DNA of 64,000 nt, taken from NCBI RefSeq assembly GCF_002953935.1, contig NZ_CP026514.1, forward strand, positions 744,001-808,000. Direction: 5' to 3'. This stretch comes from Arthrobacter sp. PGP41 (lineage in GTDB: Bacteria > Actinomycetota > Actinomycetes > Actinomycetales > Micrococcaceae). The notes below the pieces were generated by a model that saw only the letters and a list, made by a program, of their open reading frames with translations, was not told where the DNA came from and searched no databases. The position numbers were made by a program, and so were the translations under genes. This document shows, one piece after another, positions 29,757 through 38,894 of the stretch. Each line of letters starts with the position of its first letter. Positions within the stretch are counted from its first letter, which is position 1.

Positions 29757-30046
29757 ATACCTCGCTGTCCTAGGAGATCGCAGAAGACCCGCCACCAAAT
29801 GGCGACGATGTGGATGCGCTATCGCGCTGCGGCCGGTATTGCCCGCTGTCTATAGGCGCCTGAGCACCATTGAATTAGTTCGGTCTTCGTCGCCCTTACA
29901 GAAGGTGCCGTCCTGCCGGTGAGGGAATCTGACCGCCGTCAGGACCCGGGCCGCATAGAAAAGCCTGTTCGGTCCTCGCTTGGGTGGGGCCGGAGAGGGT
30001 TCGTCGGCAGTGGCGTCCCAAAGATTACCTACAGTCAGGACATTTT

Positions 30047-33000
30047 GTGAACGCATTATTAACCACAGAGGCCGTGGAGCCGGTAGACGCCGGTCCCGGC
30101 GTCATGGAGCGAATGAGGGTGGCAGTCGGCGTCTCCTGCCCTCCTGGTATTTCCCCGGTTACGCCAACAAACGTCAGCACCTTTTCACCCTCGGTGAAGT
30201 GGACGGAAGCGGACTACGCCACGTTCATCACGGGCTCACAGGCCCGCAGACTGGCAGCGGCCGGCGTTGCACCACTGGTCGCACAGGCACGCGGGTACCT
30301 CGTCATCGACGACTCCAACCACCGGGAGCTGTACCGGCAGATGGGTCTACAGGGACGAAGCAGGCTCGGCCTTCAGCTGACTTCCGCCATCGCCCAAAGG
30401 GGCGGTGAAGGATTGATGATTCCTCGGTTCACACCGTCGGCCATCCAGTGGGCGAATCGGGACGGTGCAACTCCGGCTCCTTCGTACCACGAGGTCCTCC
30501 CATCACTCCCGTGGCCGGATGCGAGCGGTAAGCGCATTGCGTCAGTGACTATTCCGAATTTTTCCGGACAGCTGGACCTCCACCCTGCCATCCCCACAGA
30601 CTGGATCGACTCCGACGGGACCATCCTGATCTGCAACGACGCGGCCGAAGCCGACGCGGTCCTGAGCGCCTACCTGCTCCACGCGGGCACCGCCCGGGCC
30701 GAGCTCACCGCCGTGGAGCCGCTCGTGGAGGGTGGTCCGACGGATCCAACCGCGGACCTTCACGCCCTCCTTGCGCGCATTTCGGAAAAGGATCGAATTC
30801 TGGTGCTCGCTGCATCTGGGTTCGGCCAAATGCCGTGGAGCGTTACGGACCTGAACGAGATCAGGATCAAGCGCCGGGACATCTTGCTCGCAGTGCCAAC
30901 GGAGACTGAATCCTCCGAATTCGTGCACCGCAACATCGAAAAGTTCGCCGAGGCGCTGAAGAATAAAAAAGCAGCCTCTGTGCTGTACCTCGCGCCGAAG
31001 AGGCAGAACGATGCCGACGACGAAGCCGAACGAATCAGCGTGGCAGACCTCCTGGCTGCCAAGGCGTGGCCCGCACTTATCGACGCTTTGCAGAACACAC
31101 TGCCTGCAGGCTCGGTAGTGGACGCTGCGGTATTCAAGGGTGCCGTTCGCGTGTCCCCCGACGGGCATACCATCGAGGAATGCATCGCCGTAAACGGCGG
31201 CCCCAGCGGGACCAACAGCTCCTTGCAGTGGGCCACGGTCGTGCGCCTGGGTGGACGAATCAAGACGATGGAAACGCGTCGCCAACCCACTGATAAGGAA
31301 CTGCGCACAGGCACTTTCGATGCTACTGCGAGGAGCCATGACGGCGCGGACTCGATGGTAGAAATCGAGGTTTCTTGGAAGCGTGACGGGAAAGAGGGCA
31401 GCGGCGTCATCACCGGACCTAGCACGATCCTTCACCACCAGCCGCAGGACTGGATCATGGCGAACGCCAAGATACCTAACAACGTACTGCTCCACCCCAA
31501 CTGGCCTCCGCGCAAGAAGCAAGGAGAACAGTTTCTTGAGGCCATCAAGACGAACCGGCCGGAGGAAACCAAGAAGCGGACGCGTTGGCAGCAGATGGGC
31601 TGGGTTCCGGTAGACGGATCCGCTCCTGTGTTCATCGTCGGCGACCAGGTCATCGGGGAAACCGTCGAAGGGACGACAGCGGCAGGTGTGGACAGTCAGG
31701 ACATCCCGGTCGCTGACTTGTTTGGCGTGGGCGTCAGTCCGCTAGGTGACGACTTGAAGGACGAGGCGGTGCGGGAATCGGCCCGCCAGGACCTTCGCGA
31801 CATCATGAGCACCTACATCACTGCCGGCGCCTGGAAGGACCGCTCCACCGCGGCGCTGGTCCTCGCCGGCGCCCTGCGGCCGACGATCCCCTTGCGGCCC
31901 CGTGCAACCATCTTCCTGTGGGGTCCCAAGGGCAGAGGAAAGACCTGGACTGCCAAGGCGATGATGTATTTCTGGGCGAAGGGCCGGTCCACCTGGCTGG
32001 ACCAGCTCCCAGGCTCGGCCAAGGACACGATCGCGTACATCGAAACCTGCGTCTCCCGCACCCCGATCTGGGTTGTCGATGACCTGGCCCCATCACCGGT
32101 CAAGAGGCAGGCGGAGGCGGAAGACGGTAAGCTCGCGGACCTGACACGCTCGATCTTCAACAACTCGACGAAGGGCCGCATGAACGCGGACATGAGCACG
32201 CGCAAGGTCAACAAGCCGGTCGCCCAGCTGATCATCACAGCGGAGAACGAGCTGACCACCCCCTCCGCGAAAGAACGCCTTATCCCCGCCTACCTTGGTT
32301 ACGGCAGCTTGGCCGGTTCAAGGGTCCCCACCGACGCGATCAACGAACTCGCCAAACGCGGCGTACCGGCACGCTTTACCGGACACTTCATCCGTTTCAT
32401 CCGCCAGACCGCCATCACCACTCCGGGCGGCTGGGAGGCGTTCTTCGAGGGGCTTGAAGACAGGCGTGCAGACGTCCAGAAGTCCATCGAAGCCATCATG
32501 AAGTCGACGGGCAAAGTCACGGGGTCCCTGGAACGTACCTCCTCGCTTGCCGCGGACGTGCTCCTGACGTTCGAGGTCCTGCAGCTTTTCGCAGAGGAGC
32601 TGGACATGGGTAAGGAGTTGCGAGACCTCTTCGACTTGGAGACCGGCATGGGCCGGGACATCATCACCGTCGTCGCATCAGCCCAGGCGGAAAACACGAA
32701 GGCTTCCCCAGGAGCCGCTCTGGTGCGCGCGCTGTCCGCCCTGCTCGCTTCCGGAGGCGCCCATGTGATCAACGCGCAGAATCCCTCGGCGCCCCCCCTC
32801 GAGGGCACCGAAGATTCCGACGCGCTGGCAAACCACCGGCTTGGCTGGTCAGCCGGACCGGGCGCGGACGGGAAACTCAGCCCCAACGGACCCTCCATCG
32901 GGACGGTCGTGACCAAGGACGGCCAGAAGATCATCGTCTTTGAGGTCGAGACGGCCTTCGCAAAAGCCCAAGCAGCCTACCCCGCCCTGATCCAACACGG

Positions 33001-33199
33001 CCAGGGCACTGGCTCGGCGTGGGCCTCTATCTGGGACGAAAAGCTGAGCCCGGCGTCCATCACCCGACCGACGAACAGCCGTGGCGCCGTATCCAACACC
33101 GTACGCCTGACGTCCGGTTCCGGTAGCAGCCGCGTGCGGCCGTCGGGAGTTCCCATCACCGTCGATACCATCCTCGTCGGCGGCAACGACGGGGAGTGA
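30047..33199 (+). CDS. Primase/helicase-like replication ATPase of the island
   Basis: This 1050-aa protein has the layout of plasmid and satellite replication proteins. An N-terminal region (about 50-250) weakly resembles a DUF3854/TOPRIM-type primase domain (SQARRLAAAGVAP, then DGTILICNDAAEADAVLSAYL). A linker follows, then an AAA+/SF3-like helicase domain with Walker A GPKGRGKT near residue 625 and Walker B IWVVDDLAP about 50 residues later. The usual TOPRIM glutamate is not obvious, so primase activity is uncertain. The GTG at 30047 has AGGA 7 nt upstream. An earlier GTG (29984) and an ATG (30104) are alternatives. A strong terminator follows it. Confidence 0.7.
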   Translation: MNALLTTEAVEPVDAGPGVMERMRVAVGVSCPPGISPVTPTNVSTFSPSVKWTEADYATFITGSQARRLAAAGVAPLVAQARGYLVIDDSNHRELYRQMGLQGRSRLGLQLTSAIAQRGGEGLMIPRFTPSAIQWANRDGATPAPSYHEVLPSLPWPDASGKRIASVTIPNFSGQLDLHPAIPTDWIDSDGTILICNDAAEADAVLSAYLLHAGTARAELTAVEPLVEGGPTDPTADLHALLARISEKDRILVLAASGFGQMPWSVTDLNEIRIKRRDILLAVPTETESSEFVHRNIEKFAEALKNKKAASVLYLAPKRQNDADDEAERISVADLLAAKAWPALIDALQNTLPAGSVVDAAVFKGAVRVSPDGHTIEECIAVNGGPSGTNSSLQWATVVRLGGRIKTMETRRQPTDKELRTGTFDATARSHDGADSMVEIEVSWKRDGKEGSGVITGPSTILHHQPQDWIMANAKIPNNVLLHPNWPPRKKQGEQFLEAIKTNRPEETKKRTRWQQMGWVPVDGSAPVFIVGDQVIGETVEGTTAAGVDSQDIPVADLFGVGVSPLGDDLKDEAVRESARQDLRDIMSTYITAGAWKDRSTAALVLAGALRPTIPLRPRATIFLWGPKGRGKTWTAKAMMYFWAKGRSTWLDQLPGSAKDTIAYIETCVSRTPIWVVDDLAPSPVKRQAEAEDGKLADLTRSIFNNSTKGRMNADMSTRKVNKPVAQLIITAENELTTPSAKERLIPAYLGYGSLAGSRVPTDAINELAKRGVPARFTGHFIRFIRQTAITTPGGWEAFFEGLEDRRADVQKSIEAIMKSTGKVTGSLERTSSLAADVLLTFEVLQLFAEELDMGKELRDLFDLETGMGRDIITVVASAQAENTKASPGAALVRALSALLASGGAHVINAQNPSAPPLEGTEDSDALANHRLGWSAGPGADGKLSPNGPSIGTVVTKDGQKIIVFEVETAFAKAQAAYPALIQHGQGTGSAWASIWDEKLSPASITRPTNSRGAVSNTVRLTSGSGSSRVRPSGVPITVDTILVGGNDGE

Positions 33200-33215
33200 A
33201 GCTCCCTTGGTTCTA

Positions 33216-33253
33216 GAAGCCCCGCTGCACCTCGTGCGGCGGGGCTTCCTTTT
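33216..33253 (+). terminator. Terminator of the primase/helicase gene
   Basis: A 10-bp perfect stem (GAAGCCCCGC / GCGGGGCTTC) with a 13-nt loop is followed by CTTTTG, 17 nt after the stop. Confidence 0.88.
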
Positions 33254-33254
33254 G

Positions 33255-33862
33255 CCCTGACTCCCGTTCATGCATGCTTCTGCATGTACTGATGATGAGC
33301 ATCTGTACTTACGCGAGTAAGGCCAGAAACTGTGAAGGCGATGACCACGTCCGCCCGTGCTGTGTCCAAGCGAGGGTGGACACAAAAAAGCCCTAGAACA
33401 AGCGGAAGCAAGGCCCGTCCTCGATTCTGACCGACCTGACCGACCAGACGAGTACCCCTATAGGGAAGAGATACAACTATGCATGCTCTGTGGCTCGGGG
33501 CGTAGGAAAAGAACAAGAACAGGGAGACCCTATAGAGAGAGATTAATGGTTGGTTTGGTCGGTTATGTCTATATAAGGGGCCTACTTCCCAGCAGTGGCG
33601 CGGATTTTGATGACCATCCCCGGTTGGCCATGATTTGGCCATGTCTGGTCATTTTGACCGAAGGCCACAATATGTCGGCAGGTTGCTTGCCAAAGTCCTT
33701 GTTGGTGAGAGGACGCTTGTCGGCCTCACACATCAGTGCCATGAACACGCCACCGACGTCTCATAGCATCCGCAGAGAGTCCCTGCCAGGACAACCCAAG
33801 CCGCTCCCGAAACGGTCCCTAGCCGAGGGACGGCTTACCTGCAGGCTGCCGGAGTACAGATA
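33255..33862. other. Repeat-rich gap, candidate replication origin
   Basis: Directly after the replication gene, about 600 bp carry clustered repeats and AT-richer stretches. A perfect 8-bp inverted repeat TGTGTCCA/TGGACACA (33361-33384) is followed by a run of A. Tandem CTGACCGACC units lie at 33427-33446, with inverse copies in GGTTTGGTCGGTT near 33551-33563. CCCTATAG occurs twice (near 33457 and 33528), TTGGCCATG is repeated at 33624-33643, and TGACC/GGTCA copies lie around 33610-33660. No gene is supported, although a 41-codon frame begins at ATG 33641. The pattern suits an iteron-type origin or operator array. Confidence 0.4.
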
Positions 33863-34354
33863 ATGGACTTGCAACCTGAGTATTCGATCGACGAGATCGC
33901 GGAAGCTTCGGAGGCCGTGAAGCACGCTCCCGGCGGCGTTAACGAGGATCTACTAGTCGATGGACTCTACCTGGGCGCCTTTGCTGCGGGGTTGGAAGCC
34001 AGGCTCCTGCCTGAAGCCATGCAGTGGACTGCGGAACAACAAAATGCGATTCTCATGTTTCGGTCAACCGGCCGTTCGTTCCGGGAAGTCATGGGATTGG
34101 CCGCTGGGAAGATGCTTCGGGCCCGCTGGCTGGACCGTTACTTTCATGGTGTGTGCCCTCTTGATGCTGACCCCCGCAACGCCAACATCGCGCTCATAGG
34201 CCCTCTCGAAGAACTGGCCATGAGCGCCGTCATCGACGTCCGTTTCGTGGTGCAGGTCATCCGGGAGACGATACCAAGCGGACGGCACGATTTGCTGGAA
34301 AAACTAGCTGCGACGAGTCGAGACGAACAGCTCCGGACACGATTGGAAGACTAA
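33863..34354 (+). CDS. 163-aa hypothetical protein coupled to the serine recombinase
   Basis: This is a soluble, mostly helical protein of unknown function. GGAG lies 9 nt before the ATG. A helix-turn-helix-like stretch (AILMFRSTGRSFREVMGLAAGKMLRARW, about residues 62-89) suggests DNA binding. Its TAA is immediately followed by the ATG of the recombinase gene, so the two are co-translated. It could be a recombination accessory or regulator. Confidence 0.6.
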   Translation: MDLQPEYSIDEIAEASEAVKHAPGGVNEDLLVDGLYLGAFAAGLEARLLPEAMQWTAEQQNAILMFRSTGRSFREVMGLAAGKMLRARWLDRYFHGVCPLDADPRNANIALIGPLEELAMSAVIDVRFVVQVIRETIPSGRHDLLEKLAATSRDEQLRTRLED

Positions 34355-35080
34355 ATGCAAGATGTGACGAGTGTGAAAGACCTTGCCGTAGTCGTTCCGG
34401 CGAAATCGAAAGTTATTGGCCAAGCGACTGCCGGTAGTCCCAGGGGCGCTTCGCAGTCCGGCGAAAACACCCGGCGGAACCTAGCCGAGTCGACCCGGGT
34501 TTTTGCCGGTTCGCTCCTCGGCTATTGCCGGGTGTCCCGCACGGATCAGGATCTTCGCCGACAAATCGACGTACTGGAAGAAGCGGGCTGCGAGCGGATT
34601 TTTAGGGATCACGGGGTCTCGGGAAGTTTGACAGCTCGTCCCGGTCTCGATGAGCTGCTCGCTTATGCTCGACCCGGTGACACGATAGTAGTCCAGGCGC
34701 TGGACCGCCTCGGGAGGAATACACGGCATTTGCTCACACTCGTGGACCACCTCCACGAACGCCAGGTATCGCTTCGTATCCTCACGTTGGGTGTGGATAC
34801 GGCGACGCCGGCCGGACAGCTCGTCATGACCGTGATGTCAGGACTGGCGGCTATGGAAAAAGCTGTTCTAGTAGAAAGAGTGCAGTCGGGGCTCGAATCG
34901 GCGCGGAAGCGAGGCCGCGTAGGAGGCCGCCCTCCCGCGTTGTCTGACGAACGAAAGCACGAGGTCGTCCGAATGAGAGCCAGCGGCCGAACTGTCGCCG
35001 AGATTGCGAGGCTAATGGTCACAAGCGAACGGACCGTTCGTCGCGTCCTCGGTGGGGCGACGGCTGAAAGCGACCGATGA
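34355..35080 (+). CDS. Serine recombinase, resolvase/invertase family
   Basis: The 241-aa protein begins with about 50 non-conserved residues. The resolvase catalytic domain then starts at LLGYCRVSRTDQD with the nucleophile Ser in CRVS, followed by GVSG, RPGLDELLAYARPGDTIVVQALDRLGR, and the E-helix MSGLAAMEKAVLVERVQSGLE. The C-terminal HTH (DERKHEVVRMRASGRTVAEIARLMVTSERTVRRVL pattern) binds DNA. It may resolve dimers of a circular island or invert a segment. No matching crossover pair was found by eye. It starts directly at the stop of the upstream gene. Confidence 0.9.
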   Translation: MQDVTSVKDLAVVVPAKSKVIGQATAGSPRGASQSGENTRRNLAESTRVFAGSLLGYCRVSRTDQDLRRQIDVLEEAGCERIFRDHGVSGSLTARPGLDELLAYARPGDTIVVQALDRLGRNTRHLLTLVDHLHERQVSLRILTLGVDTATPAGQLVMTVMSGLAAMEKAVLVERVQSGLESARKRGRVGGRPPALSDERKHEVVRMRASGRTVAEIARLMVTSERTVRRVLGGATAESDR

Positions 35081-35247
35081 CGGAAAGTTGGCATGAGGAC
35101 CTCCGACGATTTCGGCTGCGACGTCTGACGACGACCGGAAATTGACTGGAGCTTCACAAGCCTTTATTCAAAGAGGCCACACTTCGAGTCGGCGCACAGA
35201 TCGCCGAGGAGCAGCACGGTCAGCACCATTGGCCCTAGGTCCCCGGG

Positions 35248-35799
35248 CTACGCGCAGTCGTCGCAGACGCCCGTAGCCGGCAGCTGGATCCCGTGCACGG
35301 CACATACTGGCTTCGGCCTGGGCGCCGTTTGCTTCGGCGGGTTCACGCGGACCTCGTACTTGGGTGTCAAACGCGGTTCGGCGTCGGCTGGCACGTCGGC
35401 GCCACACCTCCTGTAGCATTCCAAGCGTTCGGCCGCGGCAATCCGTTCGCGTTCCAGCGCAGTCTCCGGCACTTCGCGCCCTGAGGCCCGTAGCACTGCG
35501 TCGAATCCGGAGCCGACCGTACCGTCAGTTGCGCTGACCACCAAGGATGACAATGCCGGTAGCTCCTTCTCCAGACAAGTGTGGATGACTCGGTTCAGCA
35601 GCCTTGAGCTGAAGTTCGGAACGAGCATTCGCGTGCTGGTCCCCGTCTCGTCAAAAACCCTGGTGGCGAGCTCTTTGTACGAGATGAAGTTCCCATACGT
35701 GCCGGCTACTTCCTGCAGCACTCGCACTGCCGCCTGAGCCCATTTTTCGATGTCCTGCTGGAACGGGGTCTCCCCGAGGTCAGCCATGGTGCCGGTCAA
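35248..35799 (-). CDS. 183-aa hypothetical protein with a C-terminal Cys/His cluster
   Basis: This hypothetical protein has a compact N-terminal helical domain (IEKWAQAAVRVLQEVAGTYG, then FISYKELATRVFDETG, resembling a DNA-binding fold with a YKELA turn) and NFSSRLLNRVIHTCLEKELP. The C-terminus after residue 165 holds CAVHGIQLPATGVCDDC, which could bind zinc. An ATG at 35787 drops four residues and is an alternative. The same type of protein occurs in other actinobacterial islands as far as I recall, but its role is unknown. Confidence 0.6.
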   Translation of the reverse strand: MTGTMADLGETPFQQDIEKWAQAAVRVLQEVAGTYGNFISYKELATRVFDETGTSTRMLVPNFSSRLLNRVIHTCLEKELPALSSLVVSATDGTVGSGFDAVLRASGREVPETALERERIAAAERLECYRRCGADVPADAEPRLTPKYEVRVNPPKQTAPRPKPVCAVHGIQLPATGVCDDCA

Positions 35800-35852
35800 A
35801 AGTTGTTCCCCTCATCGACGTCCTGCAGTGTCGTTGCAAAACCTAACTGTTC

Positions 35853-35874
35853 GGTCTCAAATCTCGCTGAGACC
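35853..35874. repeat. Inverted repeat upstream of the 183-aa gene
   Basis: A perfect 7-bp inverted repeat (GGTCTCA / TGAGACC) with an 8-bp centre lies 54 bp upstream of the start of the minus-strand 183-aa gene. It may be an operator or part of a recombinase site. A second small repeat (GACACA/TGTGTC) lies near 35927-35945. The surrounding 35800-36078 gap holds no gene. Confidence 0.35.
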
Positions 35875-36078
35875 TAAATCCGCGAACTTGTGCCTATTTG
35901 CACCACCAGTCACAGCGGTAGGACCGACACACAAGGAATGTGTCCTGTCCGCCGTTTTGCGACCGCTTACTTCGAGTCGGCACCGGTAGTGCCGGGGATG
36001 ACAAGCTGCCGTCGCCCGTGAGGTATTAGTTTGTCAGCTCCACTCGTGAGCGTATCTCCCCGACTGTGAAATGTCGCG

Positions 36079-37830
36079 CTACAAGCCTGATAGTTCCGGG
36101 ATGTCCGGAAGTGCCTTCTGCTCTTCCTCAGAGAGCATTCTCACGAGCACCTTCCCGTCATCGACGCTCCACACGTCGTACAGACCGTCCGGCCCCTCGT
36201 CGGCTCGCTTATAGAACGAGCCGGAGAACGCGTGGGCAAGGTAGCCCAGATCGACCAGCCCCTCCTGCAAGGTGATCCTCCAAGGCATGAGCATCACAGT
36301 CGTCTCTGCGTCGTCCGAAACCTGGGGATCATGCTCGGTCGCAACATATCCCGTGCTAAGGGTCAGTGTCTGCCCTTTGAGCAGGGCTCCCGTACGAAGA
36401 ATCTGTTCGATGAGGCCTTCCTCGATGTCTGTAAGGTTCGGAAAGTGGAGCCGATGTGGAGTGTGCTCCTGGATGAGGCTGAGCGCCTCGGCCACGTCGT
36501 ACCACACGTCCGCACTAGTGCCACCCCTTTCCAACAGCGAATTTCGAACGTCCGGAATGGGACCGAAGCGGGGCGCGGCGGCCAAAGTATTTGGAGCTTT
36601 CATCTTGTTATAGAAGCGCAGCGGTGGAAGGACGTCGACGGCAAGCTTGCCATCCGGAGCGTGGACCGTTGTGGCCATCTTCGAGGTCTGCTCATCCACA
36701 TCGAGCCTCAGAATGACATCTAGAACGCCATGGACATCAGTCAAACGCGACTCCATGCCCCGTGGACCCTGGTCTGTCGGAATACCTGTTGTGGTGTATT
36801 GCCGGTGGATTACCAGTGAATCAATCTGTTGGTCTTCCGCGTCGAACAGCACCAGGCGCAGTTCACGTTCCCCTTCCGAGATGTTGGAGTTCGGAAACAC
36901 CGCTACGGCTGCGTTCTCAAATTCTCCCCCAAGTCCTCCGGGCAACGCAGATGAACCACTAACGCTCCCGGCGGACAGCTCTATCGGGCTGCCGAACTTC
37001 ATGAAGTCCTGAATGGCGGTGGCTTCGTCGGACCCAGGCTTTGCAGTTGTGACGAAGTTGATCTTCAGCGGATTCAGTTCAAACGCCACTTGGTTCTTGA
37101 CGTAGACGTCCACCTGCACGCTCAGGCGGCCATCGCCCATTAGGGTCGACAACACTACCCCGGGCCTGATGTTCTTCAGCGCCTCGCGTACGTCCTCCCT
37201 GTCGGGAGTTTTGAGCTGGGGCTCCACATGGATTCCATAGAAGTAGAACGGGTCTTCGCGGTTGAGGACCTCCACCGTTTCCTTGAGCTCGTCCGTAAAA
37301 CCAGAGACGTCCCTACCTTGAACGTCCTCTTCCCGAATGTTCTTCAGGCGCAATCCCTGAACGATGGACAACGCCATCTCCCGAATGCGCTCAGCGTTCC
37401 CGCCCAGGTAGTAGTCAACGATGTTGGAGTGCTGGCTTGCCCAGAGATCACACCGCGTCAGGCCATCCCAGATTGGTTCCGGCAGACCCTTTGCAGTGAC
37501 GTAGTCCGTCAGCCACTTCTTCGCTTCCAAGGTCGCGTCCCATGGCATCACCAGGTGCCACTCGTCCACCTTCAGGTCTTTGACGCGCGGGTCGGTGACC
37601 AACCTGTCGACGGACTTCTCCACCTGCTTCTTCTGGTTGTCCGTGAGCGGCCGCGTGAACTTCTTCACCTGATAGACGCGTGTCCTATCGGTTTTGACCA
37701 GCACGTCAATGCCACCGTCGCCGATCGACGGAGTGATTCGCTCCGCTTCCGGATACTCCGCACTGATGAACATGGCAACCACAGATTCAATGTCCTCGCC
37801 GCTATATCGCGTCCACTCAACTCGTGACAT
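36079..37830 (-). CDS. Mrr-like restriction endonuclease-domain protein
   Basis: The 583-aa protein starts with an Mrr-type PD-(D/E)XK domain (residues 1-70). D42 is in GDGGIDVLV, followed by Q54-V-K56 in VYQVKKF, the D-(Q/E)xK pattern of Mrr and related Type IV or abortive nucleases. The following 100 residues complete a nuclease-like fold (DEWHLVMPWDATLEAKKWL). The remaining 400 residues are beta-rich with no recognised domain and could be a sensor. It stands alone on the minus strand between two non-homologous genes. A single-gene defence effector is the most likely role, inferred from fold and location. Confidence 0.72.
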   Translation of the reverse strand: MSRVEWTRYSGEDIESVVAMFISAEYPEAERITPSIGDGGIDVLVKTDRTRVYQVKKFTRPLTDNQKKQVEKSVDRLVTDPRVKDLKVDEWHLVMPWDATLEAKKWLTDYVTAKGLPEPIWDGLTRCDLWASQHSNIVDYYLGGNAERIREMALSIVQGLRLKNIREEDVQGRDVSGFTDELKETVEVLNREDPFYFYGIHVEPQLKTPDREDVREALKNIRPGVVLSTLMGDGRLSVQVDVYVKNQVAFELNPLKINFVTTAKPGSDEATAIQDFMKFGSPIELSAGSVSGSSALPGGLGGEFENAAVAVFPNSNISEGERELRLVLFDAEDQQIDSLVIHRQYTTTGIPTDQGPRGMESRLTDVHGVLDVILRLDVDEQTSKMATTVHAPDGKLAVDVLPPLRFYNKMKAPNTLAAAPRFGPIPDVRNSLLERGGTSADVWYDVAEALSLIQEHTPHRLHFPNLTDIEEGLIEQILRTGALLKGQTLTLSTGYVATEHDPQVSDDAETTVMLMPWRITLQEGLVDLGYLAHAFSGSFYKRADEGPDGLYDVWSVDDGKVLVRMLSEEEQKALPDIPELSGL

Positions 37831-37904
37831 CTAGATTCCTTTTGTCAATCGTTCTTAGCAGTTCCAGATCATGTAGGCGGTGACGCGCCACCCTGCCTCT
37901 AGTT

Positions 37905-38894
37905 CTATTCGGGCCAGGGCTCCGGCTCGTAGTCCTCGTCCACGTAGTCGATCTCGGTGGGGAGACCTGCCGCCATCACTTCCAGTTCATCGGTGAGTTC
38001 GAGGTCGCAAACGCTGCACTCAAAATGCGTGACACCCATCCGGCTGTAGTACGTGACGCCACCGTCGTAATGATCCGCGTCGATCCCGTACTCAAGGATC
38101 ACTCCGATGGCTTTTCCGGTGTATCCGCAGGCCGGGCACTTCTGATCTTCGTCGTGCTCGATGAACGTGCGCGAACGCCCGGACATCGCTTTCAGGATCG
38201 TCTCCGCTGAGGAAGCCGGCAGACTTTCCCGAAGTTCCCTCAGGCGCAGCTTCGCCGCGGCGATCTTGGCGTGGACGATCTCCTCCGACTGCTCGACTTC
38301 AGCACGGGCGATGCCGTGCGCCAGCTCATCCAGTTCTGCACCCCACCATCGGTCGGCCGGCCGGCCGTAGTGACGCCGCACGAACTCAGCGAAGCGAACC
38401 ATGGGACGCACCGCCGACCGCAGCGTGTTCTGGTCCACCACTCCCATGTGGGCTGACCCGTTGCGGACCCAAAAGACTGCGTTGTCGGCGGGGAGCCAGG
38501 GCGGCGCCATCTTAAGCTGCTTCAATCGCTCGATGCTCTTGCCGGCGTCCAAGGACTTCACCGTAACCGCGTCCGGCCGGTTAAATCCGGGAGCTGTTGC
38601 TCCAGAGAACTTCAGGATCGACCCGACGTCGGGAGTGGCGGACAACAGCAACGTGGGTGAGACGGAAGCGAGAAGTGACTTGGCGAGAAGCTCAACGGCC
38701 GACCCCACGCTGAAGGCTGCGTCCAACATCTCGAACTCATCCATTGACGTGTACAGCTTCAGCGCGCGCCGGGCGTGCCGCCGGCCAACTTGGTGGAGAT
38801 GTGCCGCCAGGTCGCCGTGGCTCCGAAAGCTGTCGCCGAATGGCCACTCGGCATTCTCGGACCCTTCTGCGTAGCCACGGCTGGGAGTATCCAT
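37905..38894 (-). CDS. HEPN-like protein with RNxxxH motif and zinc ribbon
   Basis: This 329-aa protein has an alpha-helical N-terminal half. DEFEMLDAAFSVGSAVELLAKSLLA looks like the first HEPN helix, and VRNGSAHMGVVD contains R144-N145-xxx-H149, the RNase motif of HEPN toxins. The C-terminus has a zinc ribbon with C253, C256, C293 and C296 (CPAC and CSVC) and an acidic tail. HEPN proteins often cut tRNA or mRNA in abortive infection. The assignment rests on the motif and helical pattern only. It is divergent from another HEPN-type gene 150 bp away and lies 75 bp downstream of the Mrr-like gene. Confidence 0.6.
   Translation of the reverse strand: MDTPSRGYAEGSENAEWPFGDSFRSHGDLAAHLHQVGRRHARRALKLYTSMDEFEMLDAAFSVGSAVELLAKSLLASVSPTLLLSATPDVGSILKFSGATAPGFNRPDAVTVKSLDAGKSIERLKQLKMAPPWLPADNAVFWVRNGSAHMGVVDQNTLRSAVRPMVRFAEFVRRHYGRPADRWWGAELDELAHGIARAEVEQSEEIVHAKIAAAKLRLRELRESLPASSAETILKAMSGRSRTFIEHDEDQKCPACGYTGKAIGVILEYGIDADHYDGGVTYYSRMGVTHFECSVCDLELTDELEVMAAGLPTEIDYVDEDYEPEPWPE

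Larger units (their letters stand above)
29180..30046. other. 870-bp mostly non-coding control region
   Basis: This gap lies between the divergent replication-relaxation-like and primase/helicase-like genes. It contains a short hairpin ACCCGC-GAT-GCGGGT (29481-29495), one possible 75-codon gene (29488-29715), and a hairpin followed by TTTT at 29726-29756. The remainder shows no recognisable gene. In similar elements such gaps hold promoters, small regulators or RNA genes. Confidence 0.4.

Noticed and set aside
33357..33863. 168-codon frame in the candidate origin region
   Set aside because: Low-complexity basic sequence spanning repeats. A 41-codon frame at 33641 looked more protein-like but has no ribosome binding site.
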